From Planctomycetota bacterium (GTDB lineage Bacteria; Planctomycetota; Phycisphaerae; Tepidisphaerales; Tepidisphaeraceae): a stretch of DNA of 26,993 bases. The translations under genes were made by a program, and so were the position numbers. Positions 15,179 through 21,729 of the stretch are shown here, one piece after another. Location of the stretch: the NCBI GenBank assembly GCA_023417885.1, contig JAEZED010000059.1, forward strand, positions 1-26,993. Reading direction: 5' to 3'. The notes beneath the pieces were generated by a model, which was given only the letters and a program-made list of their open reading frames with translations, did no database searches and was not told the origin of the DNA. Position 1 is the first letter of the stretch; every line of letters begins with the position of its first letter.

Positions 15179-15652
15179 TCAGGCGCTGGTGGTCTGCATC
15201 ACGGCCTCGGCGTCCGGGGCCTGCGACTCGGGAACCGGCGGAACCATGTGGTCCTTGCCGATGCAAAACTGACCTTCGAGGCTGGCGCCGGCGCCGACAG
15301 CGAGGGTGTGGGCGTTGAAGTCGCCCGTGACGGTGGCGGCGGGACCCACCAGGGCCGTTCCCCGGACGGTGATGCCGTTCTTGGCCTTCACCTGTCCGCG
15401 GATGACGAGCTCCCCGCAATCGACGCTGTCGGAGACGATCTGCCCCTTCTTCTCGACGACGATGGAGCCGGTGGTCTGCAGCTTTCGACGGGCGTCGTAG
15501 GCCTTGATCTTGAGGTCGCCGACCTGGAGTGGCTTGTGGCACTTGCGGCAAGTGACGGTCTGCGCGCGCCGCCCGACCTCCTGCGGCGTGCCGCAGTGGT
15601 AGCAGACGATCTGCTGCGTGTCGGAGGCTTTGAGGTTGAATGAGAAGGCCAT
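15179..15652 (-). CDS. Bactofilin-family protein with N-terminal zinc ribbon
   Basis: Bactofilins polymerise without nucleotide into filaments that shape cells or place enzymes at the membrane. This 157-aa protein has two CxxC pairs, CYHCG (C17, C20) and CRKCHK (C35, C38), that should bind zinc. The right-handed beta-helix bactofilin domain follows (about 55-133). Its repeated strands read GSIVVEKKGQIVSDSV, GELVIRGQVKAKNGITVRG, and so on, with VTGDFNAHTLAVGAGASLEG as a classic bactofilin rung. The tail is short and polar. It lies 159 nt downstream of a plain bactofilin and 19 nt upstream of the cyanophycinase gene, so the three probably form one unit. No Shine-Dalgarno site precedes the ATG. 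The ribbon may bind a partner or nucleic acid; this is inference. Confidence 0.88.
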   Translation of the reverse strand: MAFSFNLKASDTQQIVCYHCGTPQEVGRRAQTVTCRKCHKPLQVGDLKIKAYDARRKLQTTGSIVVEKKGQIVSDSVDCGELVIRGQVKAKNGITVRGTALVGPAATVTGDFNAHTLAVGAGASLEGQFCIGKDHMVPPVPESQAPDAEAVMQTTSA

Positions 15653-15719
15653 GAGCCGTCGCGCAGGAGGATCAGGGCCGCGCAGGGCGGAACGGGACTA
15701 CGAAGCCGGCGCCCCGGGC

Positions 15720-15763
15720 CCGGCGCCCGCGGAAACCGAGTTCGTGGCTTCCGTGGGCGCCGG
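15720..15763. other. Long GC-rich hairpin between the two bactofilin genes
   Basis: 15720-15734 and 15749-15763 pair over 15 positions: CCGGCGCC/GGCGCCGG outside and CGCGGAA/TTCCGTG inside. The single non-Watson-Crick position is a G-U pair when the plus strand is transcribed and a C-A mismatch on the minus strand. The loop is 14 nt. No T-tract follows on either side, so it is not a normal rho-independent terminator. It could attenuate or stabilise the bactofilin transcript. Confidence 0.6.
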
Positions 15764-15811
15764 TGATCCGGGCGGCGCAGGTCAGGGCGGCCGGAAGGCG
15801 CGCGTGCGGCC

Positions 15812-16273
15812 TCAGGCGTTGGCGGCCTGTGCCTGGGCGTTGGCGGGCGCATTCGCGCGGCCGCCGTGCTGGCCGTTGGCCTTCTCGGGCGCGTTGATGC
15901 GCGACAGGCCTGCGGGCGGATGCTCGACCTCGCCCGGCTTGACGGCGGAGGGGCCGACGCTGACGTGACCTTTGAAGACGGCGCCTTCCTCGACGATGAG
16001 CTTGCTGGCCTGGAGGTCGCCCTCGTAGTCGGCGGTGCTCTTGAGTTCGATGCGGTCGGAGGCGGTCAGGTTGCCGCGAACCTGGCCCTCGATGGCGACG
16101 GCGCCGGCCCGGACGTCGGCCTGCACCTTGGCTTCGCGGTCGATATGGAGCTTGCCGGGCGTGCGGACACTGCCCTCGAGTCGGCCCTGCAGGCGGACCG
16201 CCTTCTCGAAGCTCAGCTCGCCCTTGAATACGACGTCGGGACCCAGAACGGTCGAGTAATCGTTGTCGGCCAT
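15812..16273 (-). CDS. Bactofilin family cytoskeletal protein
   Basis: The 153-aa product starts MADNDYSTVLGPDVVFKGEL and contains one bactofilin beta-helix domain (about 8-112). Its rungs read AVRLQGRLEGSVRTPGKLHI, ADVRAGAVAIEGQVRGNLTA, and ASKLIVEEGAVFKGHVSVG. The C-terminal 40 residues are Pro/Ala/Asn-rich and unstructured. The start is chosen from the domain boundary and AAGGAAGG (16279-16286 on the opposite strand), 5 nt upstream. The frame stays open to 16726, but that would run across the neuD gene on the other strand. A promoter-like TATACT is about 80 nt upstream. It probably forms a mixed polymer or scaffold with the zinc-ribbon bactofilin downstream. Confidence 0.92.
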   Translation of the reverse strand: MADNDYSTVLGPDVVFKGELSFEKAVRLQGRLEGSVRTPGKLHIDREAKVQADVRAGAVAIEGQVRGNLTASDRIELKSTADYEGDLQASKLIVEEGAVFKGHVSVGPSAVKPGEVEHPPAGLSRINAPEKANGQHGGRANAPANAQAQAANA

Positions 16274-16350
16274 GTGGCCCTTCCTTGGTAAGCGGCCGGG
16301 GGAAACACCGTGGGTGGGATCGTGGGATTCCGTTCCCATAAAGTGGCTCC

Positions 16351-16356
16351 AGTATA
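16351..16356 (-). promoter_or_regulatory. Candidate bactofilin operon -10 box
   Basis: On the minus strand TATACT matches 5 of 6 to TATAAT, the best -10 in the window. About 17 nt further upstream is TTCATC, a weak -35. The leader would be about 70 nt and ends in the AAGGAAGG ribosome site. It lies between divergent bactofilin and neuD genes. Confidence 0.5.
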
Positions 16357-16429
16357 AACGACAACCGGCCGATGATGAAAGGGCAGCGCACCTTCTGCGC
16401 CAGATTTCTACCCCACCCCTCCGGAACCC

Positions 16430-17107
16430 ATGACGCCCACCCAGAACAGGCCCCTCATCGTCGGCGCCGGCGGGCACGGAAAGGTCGTGGCCGACATCCT
16501 CCGCGCCGCCGGCATCGAACCCGCCGGCTTCATCGACGCCGACGAGTCGCGCTGGGGCAGCCAGATCATGCGCATCCCCGTGCTCGGCGGGATGTTGCAG
16601 CTGGAGAAGATCGCCCGCGCCACCGGCGCGCGATCGGCGGTGGTGGCCATCGGCGACAACCGCGTCCGGCGGGAGCACGCCCGGGAAGTGGAGCGCGCAG
16701 GGCTGGCCCTTGCCTCGGCTATTCACCCCTCATCCACAATCTCCCCCGAGGCGGGCATCGGGCAGGGCGTCGTGATCTGCATGGGAGCGGCAATCTGCGT
16801 CGAAGCGCGCATCGGCGATCTTGCGATCATCAACACCAATGCCACGGTGGACCACGAGTGCGACGTCGGGGCGGCCGCCCACGTCTGCCCGAACGCCAGC
16901 CTGGCCGGCCGCGTGCGAATCGGGGAGGGAGCGTTCATCGGCATCGGCGCGAGCGTCATCCAGTGCCGCCGCGTCGGCGACTGGGCGACGATCGGCGCGG
17001 GCGCGGTGGTGATCCGCGACATCCACGACGGCGCGACGGCGGTGGGCGTCCCGGCACAGGTCGCTGCGTCCCAGGCGAGCTATCCCCGGGCGAGCAGCGT
17101 GGGATGA
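16430..17107 (+). CDS. Sugar O/N-acyltransferase, NeuD/PglD type
   Basis: These enzymes acetylate sugars, for example sialic acid or a UDP-aminosugar, for surface glycans. The 225-aa protein has an N-terminal Rossmann-like sugar-nucleotide domain beginning LIVGAGGHGKVVADIL (G12, G14, G15, H16). A left-handed beta-helix made of hexapeptide repeats follows, from about residue 100 (IHPSSTISPEAGIGQGVVI...). The catalytic histidine is H142 in NTNATVDHECDVG. The usual ending GAGAVVIRDI...GVPA is present. It is divergent from the bactofilin gene and precedes the WecA-like gene after a 202-nt repeat-containing gap. The substrate is unknown. Confidence 0.9.
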   Translation: MTPTQNRPLIVGAGGHGKVVADILRAAGIEPAGFIDADESRWGSQIMRIPVLGGMLQLEKIARATGARSAVVAIGDNRVRREHAREVERAGLALASAIHPSSTISPEAGIGQGVVICMGAAICVEARIGDLAIINTNATVDHECDVGAAAHVCPNASLAGRVRIGEGAFIGIGASVIQCRRVGDWATIGAGAVVIRDIHDGATAVGVPAQVAASQASYPRASSVG

Positions 17108-17136
17108 ACGGGCGACCCAGAGCCGGATATGGCCAG

Positions 17137-17281
17137 AGGTTTCACAGATTTGAACGGATTCACACCGATTGCTCAGAGAGAGGTTGCGGGCGGGTTGTGG
17201 TCGATGGAGATTCTCAAGGTTCCCGCCATCGCGTTGAAATCTCCCCCGAAATCTGTGCCAATCTTTGAAATCTGTGGCTCT
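17137..17281. repeat. Inverted pair of CACAGATTT-word repeats
   Basis: Left part 17140-17172 reads CACAGATTT, GAACGGATT, CACACCGATT on the plus strand. The right part, about 17245-17281, read on the minus strand, gives CCACAGATTT, CAAAGATTGG, CACAGATTT. They face each other across about 75 nt and fill the neuD to WecA-like gap. The same words occur in tandem at 20797-20831. Confidence 0.75.
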
Positions 17282-17309
17282 TCTGAAAGAACTCACCGGA
17301 ACCTGATTC

Positions 17310-18509
17310 GTGTCCCCCGCCGCCCTTGCCATCGCCATCACCCTTCTGACGCTCGGGGCGTTCCTCGTCTCGGTGGCGGCGACGTGGGGGATGATCGGGA
17401 TCGCCACGAAGATCAACCTCGTCGACAAGCCGGGGCACCGGAAGATCCACCACGTCCCCAAGCCCCTCGGCGGCGGAGTCGGGATCTTCCTCGGCGTGGC
17501 GGTGCCTCTGCTGCTGGGCTGCGGCTACGTGCTGCTCGACCTCTGGTTTGACCCCTGGGATACGACGGAGTTCCAGCAGCGCGTCGTCGGTGAAGGGGAG
17601 TTTCGGTTGCTGGGCGGATTCGTGCTCGACGTGGCGCTGGTCCGCGGGCTCCGCGAGCAGCTCCCCCTCGCCCTCGGCTTTCTCGCGGGGGGCTTCGGGA
17701 TGTTCCTGCTCGGCCTGATCGACGACAAGAGGGCCCTTGGCCCGTTCATCAAGCTCGTCGTCCAACTCGCCGTCAGCGCGTGGTTCGTCTGGCAGTTCGA
17801 CGTGCGCCTCTTCACCTTCCTCGACGACAACACGCCGCTGGGCGTCATTCCCAGCGTCGTCATCACCGTCCTCTGGATCGCCGGCGTCACCAACGCCTTC
17901 AACTTCCTGGACAACATGGACGGCCTGTCCGCCGGCGTGGCGTGTGTCTGCGCCGTCGTCTTCCTCGCGGCGGCGCTCATCGTCGGGCAGCTCTTCGTCG
18001 CCGCGACACTCGCGCTGCTCGTGGGGGCACTGCTGGGATTTCTCGTCTTCAACTTCCCCCCCGCCAGCATCTTCATGGGCGACTCCGGGGCCCTCTTCAT
18101 CGGGTTCGTCCTCGGCGTGCTGACGGTGCGCACGACCTACCTGCCGCCCGGGCAGGACTTCGCCGCCGGGTGGTACAGCGTCTTCGTGCCCGTCATCGTC
18201 CTCGCCCTGCCGCTGTATGACATGATCGTCGTCAGCGCCATCCGCCTTGCGCGCGGGAAGAGCCCCTTCGTCGGCGACACCAATCACTTCTCCCATCGCC
18301 TCGTCGCCCGCGGCATGAGCCGCCGCACGGCGGTGCTGACGCTCTACCTCGTCACCGCCGCCACGGGGGTCGCGGCGATCCTGCTGCCGCTGGTCACATC
18401 GACCTTCGCGGCGATGCTGATCTTCATGCAGACGCTGCTCATCCTCGGCGTCGTGATGCTCCTGGAGCAGCATCCCCTGCCGCGCCCGCCCGAGCCCCCG
18501 ACCACGTGA
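17310..18509 (+). CDS. Polyprenyl-phosphate phosphosugar transferase (WecA/MraY/TagO family)
   Basis: This membrane enzyme transfers a sugar-1-phosphate from a UDP-sugar to undecaprenyl phosphate, the first step in building a lipid-linked glycan. The 399-aa polytopic product has the WecA/TagO signatures: LVDKPGHRKIHHVPKPLGGG (37-56), the Asp-rich GLIDDKRALGP (137-140 holds IDDK), NAFNFLDNMDGLSAG (195-209), NFPPASIFMGDSG (248-260) and the cytoplasmic HFSHRL loop (326-331). HFSHRL places it in the WecA/TagO branch rather than MraY. The start is a GTG with no clear ribosome site. The next gene, O-antigen-ligase-like, begins 39 nt after the stop, so the two probably belong to one surface polysaccharide pathway. 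Which sugar it uses is not visible. Confidence 0.93.
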   Translation: MSPAALAIAITLLTLGAFLVSVAATWGMIGIATKINLVDKPGHRKIHHVPKPLGGGVGIFLGVAVPLLLGCGYVLLDLWFDPWDTTEFQQRVVGEGEFRLLGGFVLDVALVRGLREQLPLALGFLAGGFGMFLLGLIDDKRALGPFIKLVVQLAVSAWFVWQFDVRLFTFLDDNTPLGVIPSVVITVLWIAGVTNAFNFLDNMDGLSAGVACVCAVVFLAAALIVGQLFVAATLALLVGALLGFLVFNFPPASIFMGDSGALFIGFVLGVLTVRTTYLPPGQDFAAGWYSVFVPVIVLALPLYDMIVVSAIRLARGKSPFVGDTNHFSHRLVARGMSRRTAVLTLYLVTAATGVAAILLPLVTSTFAAMLIFMQTLLILGVVMLLEQHPLPRPPEPPTT

Positions 18510-18537
18510 CGTGTCAGGGCCGGCCACCGCTGTCACC

Positions 18538-18543
18538 TAGCAT
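18538..18543 (+). promoter_or_regulatory. Candidate -10 box for the O-antigen-ligase-like gene
   Basis: TAGCAT ends 5 nt before the GTG at 18549, with no ribosome site in the gap. This fits a leaderless start, though the spacing is the shortest of the set. Confidence 0.3.
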
Positions 18544-18548
18544 TCATC

Positions 18549-20792
18549 GTGTCCCCTCCCCCCGAGACCCGCGCTGCGCCCGACGAGGATCCACCGGCCT
18601 CCGCCTGGCTCTCGCGCATCGCCTTCGGCGGCGCGCTCGTCGTCGTCATCGCCCGCGCGATGATGCCCCAGTACCTGCGCGACACGGAACAACTGGCTCC
18701 CCTACCGGATCCGGCCAACCTCCCCCCGCGCGCCGCGGGGCCCGCCGTCGGGGTCGTGCTGGACGCGCTGACGATGCTGCTGGCGCTCCTGGTGCTGGCG
18801 CGCTTAGCGATCGACCGGCAGGCCCGGCCGCTGCGCACCTGGACCGCCCTGCTGCTGGCGATCCTTGCCGCCTGGGCCTTTGCGAGCACGCTCTGGGCAT
18901 CGGACAAGTTCGCCGCCGCGGCGTCGGCTTCGACATGGCTCGCCGCGGCGGGGCTGGTGCTGATCTTCTCGCAGACGGTGCGGACATGGTCGCGCCTGCG
19001 GGTGGTCGCGGGCGTCGCCGCGGGGCTGTTCCTGGTGAATATCGGGCACGGCGCGATCTACCGGCTCGTCGAGCTGGAGGACCTGCGGCAGGAATTCGAG
19101 CGCAACGAGATGCAGATCCTCGCTCAGCAGGGGCTGGAGCCGGGCACCTTCGCCGCTGAGAACTTCAAGAGCCGGCTGATGCAGGGGCAGACCGGCGGCT
19201 TCTCCGCCTCCCCCAACAGCCTGGCCGCGACGCTCGTCGTGCTCGGCTTCGTCACCGTCGGGCTCATCTGGCAGCGCGTGCGGGACCGTAGCGAGCCGAT
19301 GTGGGGACTCGTCCTTTCGCTGGCATTCCTTCCCGGCGCATGGATCCTCTGGAAGACCGGCAGCCGCACCGCCATCGCCGCAGCGCTGCTGGTGGCGATC
19401 GTGCTCGCGGCCCTCTTCCCGTTGCGCCACGTGCTCGCCGAGCGGCGGCGGAGCGTCTTCGCGGCGTTCGTCCTGCTGGTCGCGCTCGGCGCCGCGGGCG
19501 TGATCGGCATCGGCCTGGCCACGGGAACGCTGCCTCACCCGTCGCTCGCGTTCCGGTGGCACTACTGGACGGGCGCCTGGGGCGTCTTCACCGACCACCC
19601 GCTGCTCGGCGCGGGCTTCGCCAACTTCGGCGACGCCTACCTTGCCCACCGCCCCGCCATCGCAGCAGAGGAGGTGAAGGATCCGCACAACATGCTCGTC
19701 CGATTCGCCAGCGAGACGGGCATCATCGGCGCAACCCTTGCGGTCGCGTGGCTGCTGACCTTTGCGTGGGAGCAGGCGCGGCCCGCAGCGCGGCCGGACG
19801 ATCGTGAGCGGCCCGGCCTGCCTCGCCCGCTGGGACTGGGCGCGCTCGGCGGGGTCGTCGCGCTCGGCGTTCTGCTGAACATCGCCGCGTCGATCGACCT
19901 CGCGGCCGACCCCGGCTTCGTCTTCCTGGAGGTCTTCCGTCGTGGCCTTTATGGCCTGCTGATCATGGGCGGGCTGCTCCTGGGGACGATGCGCTCGGCG
20001 CACGATCCGGTCGCGGATACGACACCCGCCCCCGCCCTGGCCGCCGCAATGATCGCCGGCCTTGCCGCGGCGCTGCTGCACGCGATGGTGGATGTCGTCG
20101 TCTTCGAGATCCCGGTGCTGATGCTCGTGGCGATGCTGATGGGCGCGTCGCTGGCGATTCGCGCGACCGATGCCATGTCATCGCCGCGGCCGCTGGCCTG
20201 GGGCACGTTGCTGCTCGCTTCCGCCGGCACGGTCGCCTTCGTCGCGCTCTATGCCTTTCCCACCGTGGTGGCCGAACGCTTCGGGGGCGAGGGCGACCGG
20301 CTCCTGCGCACCAGCCGGCCGGTGCCGGCGGCGCAGCAGTACGCGCGCGCGCTCGAGTGGTCGCCCGTGTCGAACTCGAGTTATCACGAGCACCTGGCCC
20401 GCGCCATGGCCTACGGCGGAGCCCCGCCGGCGCAGATCGAGGCGTCGCTCCTGCGCGCGGTGGAGGCGAATCCCCGCTCAATCGCCGATCGTGTGTCGCT
20501 CGCGGAGATCTACGCCGCGCACTTCCAGCCGCCCCGCCTCGCCGACGCGGCGGCGCAGTACGAGACGATCCTCGCGCTCAACCCGAACGACCTCCAGCTC
20601 CGGCTCGACTACGCGCGCGTGCTGGCGGGGATGAACCGCCCGGCGGACGCGGCGGCACAACTGCGGACCGCGCTGGACTTCAACGACCAGCTCCACCCGA
20701 ACGAGCCGGAGCGCCTGCCGCCCCAGCGCGTCGAAGCAATCCGGGGAATGATCAGCAATCTCGAAGGCGCCGCCGCCTCCGAAGCCCGCTAG
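18549..20792 (+). CDS. O-antigen ligase/polymerase-like membrane protein with C-terminal TPRs
   Basis: The 747-aa protein has about a dozen hydrophobic segments between residues 22 and 570, then a soluble helical tail. The Wzy_C/WaaL region includes RWHYWTGAWGVFTDHPLLGAG (336-356) and a large loop with KDPHNMLVRFASETGIIG, where H380 and N381 match the HN pair conserved in this family. Such proteins join or polymerise lipid-linked glycans on the periplasmic side. Residues 590-735 read as three or four TPR-like helical pairs (AAQQYARALEWSP, ASLLRAVEANPRS, AAQYETILALNPN, AAAQLRTALDFN), probably a protein-contact platform. The start is a GTG. The WecA-like gene just upstream makes a glycan role likely. 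Ligase versus polymerase cannot be settled from sequence. Confidence 0.85.
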   Translation: MSPPPETRAAPDEDPPASAWLSRIAFGGALVVVIARAMMPQYLRDTEQLAPLPDPANLPPRAAGPAVGVVLDALTMLLALLVLARLAIDRQARPLRTWTALLLAILAAWAFASTLWASDKFAAAASASTWLAAAGLVLIFSQTVRTWSRLRVVAGVAAGLFLVNIGHGAIYRLVELEDLRQEFERNEMQILAQQGLEPGTFAAENFKSRLMQGQTGGFSASPNSLAATLVVLGFVTVGLIWQRVRDRSEPMWGLVLSLAFLPGAWILWKTGSRTAIAAALLVAIVLAALFPLRHVLAERRRSVFAAFVLLVALGAAGVIGIGLATGTLPHPSLAFRWHYWTGAWGVFTDHPLLGAGFANFGDAYLAHRPAIAAEEVKDPHNMLVRFASETGIIGATLAVAWLLTFAWEQARPAARPDDRERPGLPRPLGLGALGGVVALGVLLNIAASIDLAADPGFVFLEVFRRGLYGLLIMGGLLLGTMRSAHDPVADTTPAPALAAAMIAGLAAALLHAMVDVVVFEIPVLMLVAMLMGASLAIRATDAMSSPRPLAWGTLLLASAGTVAFVALYAFPTVVAERFGGEGDRLLRTSRPVPAAQQYARALEWSPVSNSSYHEHLARAMAYGGAPPAQIEASLLRAVEANPRSIADRVSLAEIYAAHFQPPRLADAAAQYETILALNPNDLQLRLDYARVLAGMNRPADAAAQLRTALDFNDQLHPNEPERLPPQRVEAIRGMISNLEGAAASEAR

Positions 20793-20796
20793 TAGC

Positions 20797-20831
20797 CACA
20801 GATTTCACAGATGAGCACAGATTGACACAGA
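20797..20831. repeat. Tandem CACAGA-word repeat after the O-antigen-ligase-like gene
   Basis: Four CACAGA words follow each other at 9-10 nt spacing (CACAGATTT, CACAGATGAG, CACAGATTGA, CACAGA), beginning 5 nt after the stop codon. They match the words in the inverted pair at 17137-17281. The block is AT-rich compared with its surroundings. Confidence 0.8.
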
Positions 20832-20851
20832 CCCGGGACAAGGCCCAGCAC

Positions 20852-20899
20852 CTTCATCCTTCCCCCCTCCTCCCTCCTCCCTCCTCCTTCATCCCTTCC
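20852..20899. repeat. Heptanucleotide-register repeat at the yebC 3' end
   Basis: From 20852 the sequence splits into 7-nt words: CTTCATC, CTTCCCC, CCTCCTC three times, CTTCATC, CCTTCC. The register is kept for the whole 48 nt, and CTTCATC sits at both ends. It ends 4 nt before the yebC stop codon. On the yebC transcript it is a G-rich tract with many GG and GGG runs, so a G-quadruplex is conceivable. Confidence 0.8.
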
Positions 20900-20903
20900 G
20901 CCG

Positions 20904-21644
20904 CTACGCCTCCTGGAGCGCCGCCTCCGGGACGTCGGCGTTGTGCGAGACCGCCTGCACGTCGTCGTTGTCCTCGAGGGTGTCCACGAGCTTCAGGAAG
21001 CGGCGCGCGTCCTCCTCGCCAAGCTCGACCGTGTTCTGCGGGATGTTGCTGATCTCGGCGCTCTCCAACACGATGTCGGCGCCCTCCAGCGCCTCCTTCA
21101 CGGCGCCGAACGATGATGGCTCGGTGAAGACGACGTAGACGTCCCCTTCCTCGCGCACGTCCTCCGCGCCGGCCTCCAGAGAAAGCTCCATCAGGCGATC
21201 CTCTTCCACCGCGTCGGCGCGCACCGCGATCACGCCCTTCTTGCCGAACTGGAACGAGACGCTCCCGCTCGTCCCCAGGCTCCCGCCGTGGCGATCGAAC
21301 GTGTTGCGCACCTCCCCGGCGGTGCGGTTGCGGTTGTTGGTCAGCACCTCCACGAGCACCGCCACGCCGAAGGGGCCGTACCCCTCGTAAACGATCTCCT
21401 CGAACCCCTCGCCGCCCGCCTCGCCGCTCCCCTTGGCGATCGCGTTCTCGATCGTGTGCTTGGGCATGTTGGCGGCCTTGGCCTCATCGACGATGTAGCG
21501 CAGGGCCAGGTTGTCGCGCGGGTCGGCGCCTCCCTTGGCGGCGACCATGATCTTCTTGGCGATCTTGCCCCAGATCTTGGCGCGCTTCTTGTCGATCGCC
21601 GCCTTCTTGTGCTTGATATTGGCCCAGTGACTGTGTCCTGCCAT
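20904..21644 (-). CDS. yebC: YebC/PmpR family transcriptional/translation regulator (DUF28)
   Basis: The 246-aa protein opens with the family signature MAGHSHWANIKHKKAAIDKK and continues with KIWGKIAKKIMVAAKGGADP, LRYIVDEAKAANMPKHTIENAIAKG and YEGYGPFGVAVLVE. This is the full three-domain fold at normal length. Family members have been described as DNA-binding regulators and, more recently, as factors that relieve ribosome stalling at proline-rich stretches. Which applies here is not visible. A short GAG lies 5 nt before the ATG. A heptanucleotide element fills the gap to hisG upstream, and another follows its stop. Confidence 0.95.
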   Translation of the reverse strand: MAGHSHWANIKHKKAAIDKKRAKIWGKIAKKIMVAAKGGADPRDNLALRYIVDEAKAANMPKHTIENAIAKGSGEAGGEGFEEIVYEGYGPFGVAVLVEVLTNNRNRTAGEVRNTFDRHGGSLGTSGSVSFQFGKKGVIAVRADAVEEDRLMELSLEAGAEDVREEGDVYVVFTEPSSFGAVKEALEGADIVLESAEISNIPQNTVELGEEDARRFLKLVDTLEDNDDVQAVSHNADVPEAALQEA

Positions 21645-21659
21645 GTCTGCTCTTTCTGG

Positions 21660-21729
21660 TCACTTGTCCTTTGTCACTTGTCATTTGTCCTTGGTCGGTT
21701 GCACCAAGTGACCAGTGACAAGTGACAAA
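21660..21729. repeat. Heptanucleotide-register inverted repeat between hisG and yebC
   Basis: Ten 7-nt words run without a gap: TCACTTG, TCCTTTG, TCACTTG, TCATTTG, TCCTTGG, TCGGTTG, CACCAAG, TGACCAG, TGACAAG, TGACAAA. The last four are reverse-complement versions of the first words. TTTGTCACTTGTCA (21670-21683) pairs perfectly with 21716-21729, and CTTGGT/ACCAAG pair inside. The element abuts the hisG stop codon exactly and ends 15 nt before the yebC start. It may act as a hairpin between co-transcribed genes. Confidence 0.9.

Noticed and set aside
15812..16726. Bactofilin with a 150-residue N-terminal extension
   Set aside because: The extension runs opposite neuD and contains the promoter-like TATACT. 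The family start and a good ribosome site are at 16273.
20797..20831. Insertion-sequence end or MITE terminus
   Set aside because: There is no target-site duplication or transposase, and the words are tandem and degenerate rather than a defined terminal repeat.
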